The notes under the pieces were generated by a model. That model was not told the origin of the DNA and did no database searches. It saw nothing but the letters and a program-made list of their open reading frames with translations. From Collinsella sp. TF05-9AC (GTDB lineage: Bacteria > Actinomycetota > Coriobacteriia > Coriobacteriales > Coriobacteriaceae), in NCBI RefSeq assembly GCF_003438495.1, contig NZ_QSSH01000046.1, forward strand, positions 1 to 11,422: a DNA stretch of 11,422 nt, read 5' to 3'. The translations under genes and the position numbers were made by a program. Position 1 is the first letter of the stretch, and each line of letters opens with the position of its first letter. Positions 6,685 through 11,422 of this stretch are shown in pieces.

Positions 6685-8055
6685 ATGGCAGATACAACCA
6701 AGCTCGCTGCCGAGATTCTCGAGATGGTGGGCGGTGCAGAAAACGTTACATTTGTAGCCCACTGCATGACTCGTTTAAGGTTCAATCTTAAGGACGAAAG
6801 CATCGTAGATGATGCAAAAGTCAAGGCAATCGATGGTGTGATCGATATTCGCCATTCAGCAGGGCAATACCAAGTGATTGTGGGGCCCAAGGTCGATAAG
6901 GTCTACGAAATCGTTGCAAAGGAAACCGGGGTTGACACCGGGAAGTCCGCGGCAGATGAAGGCGAGACCAAAGGTTTTCTGGGAAAGCTGATGAAGCTGA
7001 TCAGCGGCATCATGATGCCCGTTCTTCCCGCCTTGATTGCATGCGGAATGATAAACGCCGTCCTTAGTATCCTGACGACGGCAGGTGTCGTTTCCGCTGA
7101 GAGCGGAATTTATACCCTGCTGTACGGCATGGGAAACGCCAGCATGTATTTCTTGCCCGTTCTCGTCGGATCGTCTGCGGCCAAATTCTTTGGAATCGAT
7201 CAATATATCGGTGCGGTGCTCGGTGCAATCCTGCTTTACCCGACTTTTGTTGCCGCAGCTGGAGCTGGTGATGCGCTGGATTTGTTCGGCATGAAGTTCA
7301 CGATGGTGAGCTATGCCTCGACGGTGTTTCCCGCTATCGTGGCGGCTTGGTTCGCATCCGTTCTTTATAAGTGGCTGCGTGCGGTTCTTCCCGATGCTTT
7401 GGCATTTGCACTCGTTCCGTTCCTGACAGTTGCTATTGCTGCCCCCATCTCGCTTCTTGTGGTTGGCCCGGTTATCCAACAGGCGAGCTCCTTGCTTGCG
7501 ACTGCCGTACTGGCGGTCTATCAGTTCAGTCCCATTCTTTGCGGCGTTATTCTTGGACCGATATTTGGCCTCGTCATGATTCCTCTTGGACTCCATTGGG
7601 CCCTCATTGTGATCTCCATCAACAATATTATGACCGTCGGTTCCGACCCTATCCTTGGACTTCTTTGCGGTAGCATGGGTGTCGTCGGCGCTTGCTTGGC
7701 GTTTGCTTTCCGCTCGAAGGATCCGAGCGAAAAGAGCCTTGGATTCAGCTGTGCCATTACGAGCCTGTGCGGAATTACAGAACCTGCCCTGTATGGCATA
7801 GTTTTGGAGCACAAGAAGATCATCGTCGCTTCCATGATTTCTGGTGCAATTAGCGCTGTTATCCCGGCTATCTTCAATACCCGCACGTTCGTTATGACGT
7901 CGAGTGGTATTTTCAGCTTCCCCGGCTACATGAATCCTTCCGGTGATATGAGCAGCCTTATTGGTGCGATCCTTTGCAATGTCGTTGGTTTTATTCTTAC
8001 CTTCGTCCTCGTCTACATCATGTATCGCCCTGATGCAGACACGTCGGCGGAATAG
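6685..8055 (+). CDS. PTS beta-glucoside-family transporter subunit EIIBC
   Basis: This 456-residue inner-membrane permease of the glucose/beta-glucoside PTS superfamily imports and phosphorylates a sugar. The EIIB domain (about 1-80) carries the phosphorylation cysteine Cys27 in HCMTRLRF. The EIIC domain (about 100-450) has many hydrophobic segments, GLHW (302-305) and the signature GITEPALYG (363-371). It ends after EIIC, so there is no fused EIIA; a glucose-type EIIA must come from elsewhere. The ATG at 6685 is preferred over ATGs at 6667 and 6676, since GGGAGAAA at 6669-6676 is then well placed and the protein starts like the family (MADTTKLAAEIL). It lies 68 bases after the antiterminator gene. 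No phospho-glycosidase follows. The substrate cannot be told. Confidence 0.93.
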   Translation: MADTTKLAAEILEMVGGAENVTFVAHCMTRLRFNLKDESIVDDAKVKAIDGVIDIRHSAGQYQVIVGPKVDKVYEIVAKETGVDTGKSAADEGETKGFLGKLMKLISGIMMPVLPALIACGMINAVLSILTTAGVVSAESGIYTLLYGMGNASMYFLPVLVGSSAAKFFGIDQYIGAVLGAILLYPTFVAAAGAGDALDLFGMKFTMVSYASTVFPAIVAAWFASVLYKWLRAVLPDALAFALVPFLTVAIAAPISLLVVGPVIQQASSLLATAVLAVYQFSPILCGVILGPIFGLVMIPLGLHWALIVISINNIMTVGSDPILGLLCGSMGVVGACLAFAFRSKDPSEKSLGFSCAITSLCGITEPALYGIVLEHKKIIVASMISGAISAVIPAIFNTRTFVMTSSGIFSFPGYMNPSGDMSSLIGAILCNVVGFILTFVLVYIMYRPDADTSAE

Positions 8056-8105
8056 ACAATTATTCGGAATGTAAGCTGCTGAAAACCCCGCGGCAGATTG
8101 CATAT

Positions 8106-8147
8106 GGTGGGCTTGCGATTGATCTGCGCGAGCCCACCTCGTTTTTG
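8106..8147 (+). terminator. Rho-independent terminator or attenuator between PTS gene and hydrolase
   Basis: GGTGGGCTTGCG (8106-8117) pairs with CGCGAGCCCACC (8127-8138) over 12 bp with one wobble, followed by TCGTTTTT. The T-run directly abuts the GGAG RBS (8147-8150) of the hydrolase. It therefore either ends the PTS transcript or lets a fraction read through into the hydrolase. Confidence 0.8.
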
Positions 8148-8159
8148 GAGTGACTGGTT

Positions 8160-9140
8160 ATGACAATTACTGCCGATATGACATTTGGAGAAATCGCACT
8201 TCTTCCTGAGTTCGCTGGGTTCGGTGAGCATCTCATGCTTTGCCGACCTTCAACTTGGGAGCGCATGTGGAATAAGCCCATCGCGGCCCATTTGAATTCC
8301 GACACTAATCCGTATGAAGTTACTCGTGTTCTGCGCGGGTTGAATCGGATTGTTGAGCTTGCGGATGACGGGAGGCAGGTTGCATACGATATTTGGGATG
8401 AAGCCGATTGTATTCGCGATCCGACCCGGCGCAACGCAAAGCTGTTTTTCTTTCCGGGGCGACCGGGGGCGCCATTCGTTATCGCGATTTCGGGTGGGGG
8501 CTATCAGAGCGTTTGTCACCAAATGGAAGGTTTTCCCGTTGCTCCCGAGCTCAACGATGCGGGCTATAACGTGTTTGTGTTGTCATACAGGGTGAGGGTC
8601 GAGCCGCTGATGCCGCGTCCGATCGATGACCTTAATCGCGCAGTCCGTTTTGTCCTCGAGAATTCAACGCGATTTAATGTGGACAAAAAATATGCGGTTA
8701 TCGGTTTTTCCGCTGGCGCGCATTTGACCGCCGAGTGGGGGACGGATAACAAGGGGTTTGCATCTTACGGATGCGAGCCGCCAAAAGCTTTGGTTCTGTG
8801 TTACGCCCCGATTGACCTTCATGAGTCCGAATGTGCGTCAGACCATAGATTTCTTGATTCGGTGTGCGGTGGAGCTGGGCACGATGCGATTGATGATTTC
8901 TGCATTGATCAACATGTGTGGGAACGGTATCCGCCGACATATCTTTGGCAATGCGCCGACGATGATGTCGTATCGCCCGGCAATCTCGGAAAGATGGTTG
9001 ACGCACTGGATGCGGCTGGGGTGCACCACGAGGAGATTGTGTATCCAGAAGGAGGACATGCGTTAATGAAACCTCATGCGCCGGAAACTGATCACTGGTG
9101 CTCGGGTGTCGTTGAGTTCCTTAAGGGCTATCTCGGCTAA
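8160..9140 (+). CDS. Alpha/beta hydrolase, esterase/lipase-like
   Basis: This 326-residue alpha/beta-hydrolase-fold protein resembles the acetyl-esterase/BD-FAE branch. The oxyanion loop is SGGGY (111-115), the nucleophile is Ser184 in GFSAGAH, the acid is probably Asp268 or Asp269 in ADDDVVSP, and the histidine is His300 in GGHAL. About 90 N-terminal residues (LPEFAGFGEHL) precede the fold core. There is no signal peptide, so it is intracellular. GGAG nine bases upstream serves the ATG at 8160. It follows the PTS gene with a terminator in between and shares its AT-rich composition, so it may de-esterify an acylated sugar taken up by that transporter; this is inferred. A general carboxylesterase is the alternative. 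Confidence 0.85.
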   Translation: MTITADMTFGEIALLPEFAGFGEHLMLCRPSTWERMWNKPIAAHLNSDTNPYEVTRVLRGLNRIVELADDGRQVAYDIWDEADCIRDPTRRNAKLFFFPGRPGAPFVIAISGGGYQSVCHQMEGFPVAPELNDAGYNVFVLSYRVRVEPLMPRPIDDLNRAVRFVLENSTRFNVDKKYAVIGFSAGAHLTAEWGTDNKGFASYGCEPPKALVLCYAPIDLHESECASDHRFLDSVCGGAGHDAIDDFCIDQHVWERYPPTYLWQCADDDVVSPGNLGKMVDALDAAGVHHEEIVYPEGGHALMKPHAPETDHWCSGVVEFLKGYLG

Positions 9141-9147
9141 GTAAAAT

Positions 9148-9185
9148 ACACGCCGCCCTTTTGCCCATGTGACTCTGGTGCGTGT
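9148..9185 (+). terminator. Weak hairpin after the hydrolase gene
   Basis: ACACGC (9148-9153) pairs with GCGTGT (9180-9185) across a 26-base loop, followed by TGTTTG. It is short, with a poor T-run, and is a doubtful terminator. Confidence 0.25.
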
Positions 9186-9228
9186 TGTTTGCGGTATTGA
9201 CTCCATCAAAAGACGGCTAATGTTCTAG

Positions 9229-9252
9229 AATGTTTATATAGTCACATTTACG
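9229..9252. promoter_or_regulatory. AATGTTTA-N8-CATTTACG site upstream of the DUF4867 gene
   Basis: This 24-base site has the same two 8-base blocks and spacer length as 5636-5659 before the antiterminator gene. It lies four bases before the RBS (AGGAG at 9256-9260). A possible promoter (TTGACT at 9197-9202, TAATGT at 9218-9223) lies just upstream but with a short 15-base spacer. The position downstream of that promoter would suit repression. Confidence 0.5.
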
Positions 9253-9265
9253 AACAGGAGCGAAC

Positions 9266-9910
9266 ATGCATATCTACTCTGTTACCGATTCCGAGTTCAA
9301 GTCCTACGGCCGCGTGTGGGACGACGTACCCTCCAGCCTGACAGCTCCGCTTGTCGAGGCACTTTCCGCCACGCCCATTCCCGAGGGTAGCAAGTATGTG
9401 GCCTCCGCGCCCGAGCTGGAACAGGTCGAAGGTGCCGACACGCTCGGTCTGCTCATGTACGGCGGCCGCCCCTTCCAGCTGGGCTGGTGCAACGGCCGTA
9501 ACACGAAGCTCAACTGCCTGGAGTATCACCGCGCCAGCGAGTTCAACCTGGGCGCCCGCGATTTTATCCTGCTGCTGGCCAAGCGCGAGCAGATCGTCGA
9601 CGGCAAGCTCGATACCGCGCAGGTCAAGGCCTTCCGCGCGCCGGCCGGCACGCTCGTCGAGGTCTACGCCACGACGCTGCACTACACGCCGTGCATGGTC
9701 GACGACGGTGGCTTCCAGGTAATGGTAGCGCTGCCCGCCGGCACCAATGGTCCGCGTCCCGAGGCCGCTGCCAACATGTCCGCCGCCGGCGACAGCTACT
9801 GCTACTGGAAGGCCGACAAGTGGGTCCTCTGCCACGCCGATAGTCCCAAAGCAGCCGAGGGCGGCTACGTAGGCCTAACCGGCAAAAACCTCGACATCAC
9901 CTGCGACTAG
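9266..9910 (+). CDS. DUF4867 family protein, cupin-like
   Basis: This 214-residue protein matches the remembered pattern of DUF4867, a family of unknown function from gut Firmicutes and Actinobacteria: IYSVTD start, MYGG, GWCNGRNTKLNCLEYHRASEFN. Two blocks look like cupin metal-site motifs: Glu86, His88 and Glu92 in EYHRASE (86-92), and His139 in TTLHYTPC followed by GFQVMVALPAGTN. This hints at a metal-dependent sugar isomerase or epimerase, which is an inference. AGGAG five bases before the ATG at 9266 fixes the start. No signal peptide or membrane segment is seen. It is GC-rich, unlike the preceding AT-rich cassette, but shares an upstream site with the antiterminator gene, which suggests a role in carbohydrate use. 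Confidence 0.8.
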   Translation: MHIYSVTDSEFKSYGRVWDDVPSSLTAPLVEALSATPIPEGSKYVASAPELEQVEGADTLGLLMYGGRPFQLGWCNGRNTKLNCLEYHRASEFNLGARDFILLLAKREQIVDGKLDTAQVKAFRAPAGTLVEVYATTLHYTPCMVDDGGFQVMVALPAGTNGPRPEAAANMSAAGDSYCYWKADKWVLCHADSPKAAEGGYVGLTGKNLDITCD

Positions 9911-9916
9911 CGCTTC

Positions 9917-9974
9917 GTCTCAATCCTGTAACATCTAGCAGCCAAAATCGTCTCTACCTGTTACAGAACGAGAC
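9917..9974. repeat. TGTTACAG-type palindromic repeat, copy 1
   Basis: GTCTCAATCCTGTAACA (9917-9933) pairs imperfectly with TGTTACAGAACGAGAC (9959-9974) around a 25-base centre. It begins seven bases after the DUF4867 stop and may also help end that transcript. It has the same arms as the element at 9999-10053. Confidence 0.75.
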
Positions 9975-9998
9975 AAACTGCAGGGGGCTGCCCGAAAA

Positions 9999-10053
9999 TC
10001 TCAATCTGTAACACTAGGCTCGGTTTTGACGGTCTAACTGTTACAGACCGAGA
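9999..10053. repeat. TGTTACAG-type palindromic repeat, copy 2
   Basis: TCTCAATCTGTAACA (9999-10013) pairs with TGTTACAGACCGAGA (10039-10053) with two mismatches. Its centre matches the reverse complement of the centre of copy 1 better than the direct strand (shared TAG, CAAAA and CTA blocks), so the two copies look inverted relative to each other. An unannotated repeat family is likely. Confidence 0.72.
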
Positions 10054-10073
10054 CAAACCGGTCAAAAACATCA

Positions 10074-10098
10074 CAAAGGTGCCTGTCCCCTTCGTGGT
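10074..10098. repeat. GGGGACAGGCACC palindromic element after the ATPase gene
   Basis: On the plus strand CACAAAGG (10074-10079 region) and CCTTCGTG flank TGCCTGTCCC. Read on the minus strand it is ACGAAGGGGACAGGCACC followed by TTTGTG, a diverged relative of the 3392-3426 palindrome. It lies just beyond the ATPase stop codon and may act as a weak 3' hairpin for that gene. Confidence 0.6.
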
Positions 10099-10105
10099 GG
10101 TTTTC

Positions 10106-11212
10106 CTACAGCTGACTGCGCAGGTAGTCAGCCATATAGGGGACGGCGAAGCGCACGTAGCCGCGGCGCGCCTGCTCGATAACGCCGGCGTCGATGAGGC
10201 GCCGGCGATACTTTTGCGCATAGTCGGGTGTGACTGACATGCGCTTCGCAACATCAGAAATGCGAGACACAGCGTCTTCGTCATCAGTCATTGCGGAGAG
10301 AAACGCGACGTCTTGGTCTGACAGCGCGGCGAGCGTCGTTTCGCACACATCGTTTTCGAAATCGACTTTCGACGCCTCGATGGCTCCGTCGATTAACCCT
10401 TGCGTCGCACGTTCGCCTGTCCTGCAGCGATTGGCGATGTTATAGCCGATGAGTTGCAGCATATAGGGCGAGCCTTGGGTTGCGCGAGCGGCACGGAGGC
10501 GAAGATCGCTTGGAATATCAAGGCCGAGCTCATCGAAAGCCCGCTGGTAATAGGTATCGACATCTCCGACCGAAAGTGGCTCGAGCGTGACCTTTCGAGC
10601 GCGGTTGAGAAATGTCAGCACACGGTCATTGAGTGTTGCGCAGACGGCTCCCGGAAGGCCCGCCATGACGAGCGCGACGTTGAGTCGTTCGCCGACCAGC
10701 TCTTGATAGGCGGTGACGAGCTGTCTGATCTCGGGTGAATTTGCTTGGAGCTCGTCGATGAGGATGAGGATGCCGTGCCCCTGCTCGGTCAGTTTGCGCG
10801 CGAGCTGCGTGAGCTTGAACTGAAAGCTCTTGGTCTCCTGCACGTCTCGTGTGAACTCGAGGCCTGCCGAGAGCCCGAAAACACTTAGGCTGCCGCTCGC
10901 GAGTTTGGGAAGGCGGCGTTTGTTGACGTAAGGTTTGCCTGCTTCTTGGATTTTCTCGACAATGCGCTCGAGCATATCCTCGGAGGCTACGGTAGGCGTG
11001 GCGACAACAAAGCCGAGCTTGCGTGCGCGGTCGGCAAGTTCCCACAGAAGAACTGTCTTGCCGCTGCCTCGCTGTCCAAGCATGAGCATGGCTCGGTCGC
11101 GATTGCCCGGTTCCTGCTCAAGGCCGGATATGAATGTCGAAATTACAGTTTCGCGCCCGACGAGATAGGATGGGCGATTTCCAAATGAGGGGGAGAAGAT
11201 GGTTTCAGTCAT
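10106..11212 (-). CDS. AAA family ATPase, archaeal-ATPase/Orc1-Cdc6-like, with C-terminal winged helix
   Basis: This 368-residue P-loop ATPase has Walker A GQRGSGKT (46-53) and Walker B ILILIDEL (148-155, Asp153 and Glu154). A VGRE motif (18-21) near the N terminus is typical of the archaeal-ATPase/Orc1-type STAND-like group. The last 75 residues (RISDVAKRMSVTPDYAQKYR then LIDAGVIEQ) look like a winged helix-turn-helix. GGAG four bases before the ATG at 11212 is the RBS. It is a single gene opposed to everything else in the window, with intergenic repeats at its 3' side and a tandem repeat before its start. Such proteins occur near mobile or defence loci, but nothing here shows its partner. 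The role is unknown; DNA binding is likely. Confidence 0.85.
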   Translation of the reverse strand: MTETIFSPSFGNRPSYLVGRETVISTFISGLEQEPGNRDRAMLMLGQRGSGKTVLLWELADRARKLGFVVATPTVASEDMLERIVEKIQEAGKPYVNKRRLPKLASGSLSVFGLSAGLEFTRDVQETKSFQFKLTQLARKLTEQGHGILILIDELQANSPEIRQLVTAYQELVGERLNVALVMAGLPGAVCATLNDRVLTFLNRARKVTLEPLSVGDVDTYYQRAFDELGLDIPSDLRLRAARATQGSPYMLQLIGYNIANRCRTGERATQGLIDGAIEASKVDFENDVCETTLAALSDQDVAFLSAMTDDEDAVSRISDVAKRMSVTPDYAQKYRRRLIDAGVIEQARRGYVRFAVPYMADYLRSQL

Positions 11213-11220
11213 AAGTCTCC

Positions 11221-11257
11221 TTTCCTTTCTTTCCTATTTTTTCCTTTCTTTCCTATT
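11221..11257. repeat. Tandem repeat, purine-rich leader of the ATPase gene
   Basis: TTTCCTTTCTTTCCTATT occurs at 11221-11238 and again at 11240-11257, a 19-bp period. On the coding (minus) strand this is a run of AGGAAAG units immediately 5' of the RBS. It offers several Shine-Dalgarno-like sites and could expand or contract by slippage. Confidence 0.85.
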
Positions 11258-11279
11258 CAGTCAAATGGTCTGCCAGCCG

Positions 11280-11314
11280 AGGGCGCCTTCGCTGTTGTGG
11301 AGGCGCCCTTTTTT
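11280..11314 (+). terminator. Strong plus-strand Rho-independent terminator
   Basis: AGGGCGCCT (11280-11288) and AGGCGCCCT (11301-11309) form a perfect 9-bp GC-rich stem with a 12-base loop and a run of six Ts. It points in the plus direction, but the only gene before it (the ATPase) is on the minus strand. The nearest plus-strand gene ends 1.37 kb upstream. Confidence 0.85.
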
Positions 11315-11422
11315 GCAAGTGAGTAGACTTTTTGGCTTAGTCTGACCACGCCGGAACATGCCAGGTAAGCTACCTGCACTGATAATTGTTCTCGGGGGAA
11401 GCGGGCACTGCGGGGCGCGGCA
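11315..11422. other. Intergenic tail, no gene seen
   Basis: No credible coding frame is seen. The only structure noted is CAGGTA-AGC-TACCTG at 11362-11376, a 6-bp hairpin or palindromic operator-like site. AGACT/AGTCT at 11326-11344 is a weaker one. The stretch may be the leader of a gene beyond the window. Confidence 0.4.

Noticed and set aside
6856..8103. 415-residue open frame on the minus strand across the PTS gene
   Set aside because: The plus strand encodes clear EIIBC motifs; the antisense translation is charged and shapeless.
8056..8105. Second RAT site before the 8106 terminator
   Set aside because: CTGC/GCAG can pair here, but no RAT-like CAGGCAA block overlaps the terminator stem.
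9917..10053. CRISPR array
   Set aside because: Only two units, each an imperfect palindrome about 55 bp long, with no short regular repeat-spacer pattern and no cas genes.

Overview
The window looks like the chromosome of a high-GC gut actinobacterium of the Coriobacteriia, with Collinsella as the best guess. This rests on GC-rich codon use in most genes, a typical luxS, the carbohydrate-gene content and the density of short palindromic intergenic repeats. The taxon is an inference, because no rRNA or marker gene is present.

Region 1 (1-4935) is a compact four-gene sugar operon: a FucI/AraA-type isomerase, the N- and C-terminal halves of a split transketolase, and a GlpK-like FGGY kinase. 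This enzyme set matches the transketolase route for the branched plant sugar D-apiose: D-apiose to D-apulose (isomerase), to D-apulose 4-phosphate (AplK-type kinase), then split transketolase (AptA/AptB type) to dihydroxyacetone phosphate and xylulose 5-phosphate. That assignment comes from gene content and is not proven by the sequence. The leader has a good promoter and seven GTTTA/TAAAC half-sites. A 35-nt near-perfect palindrome lies between aptB and aplK.

Region 2 (4936-5576) has two GGGACGGGG-type palindromes followed by luxS, the S-ribosylhomocysteine lyase of the methyl cycle and AI-2 synthesis.

Region 3 (5577-9140) is visibly AT-richer. It encodes a BglG/LicT-type antiterminator behind its own RAT-like leader and terminator, a beta-glucoside-family PTS EIIBC without an EIIA domain, an intergenic terminator, and an alpha/beta hydrolase (esterase type). 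No glycosidase is present. The cassette looks horizontally acquired.

Region 4 (9141-9910) is a GC-rich DUF4867 gene with cupin-like motifs. Its upstream region carries a 24-nt site, AATGTTTA-N8-CATTTACG, that also occurs upstream of the antiterminator gene, which suggests shared regulation.

Region 5 (9911-11422) has two TGTTACAG-type palindromic repeats and a relative of the aptB/aplK palindrome. A lone minus-strand AAA/Orc1-Cdc6-like ATPase with a C-terminal winged-helix region follows. Behind its promoter lie a purine-rich tandem repeat and a plus-strand terminator with no plus-strand gene directly in front of it. The last 108 bases hold no gene that can be recognised.
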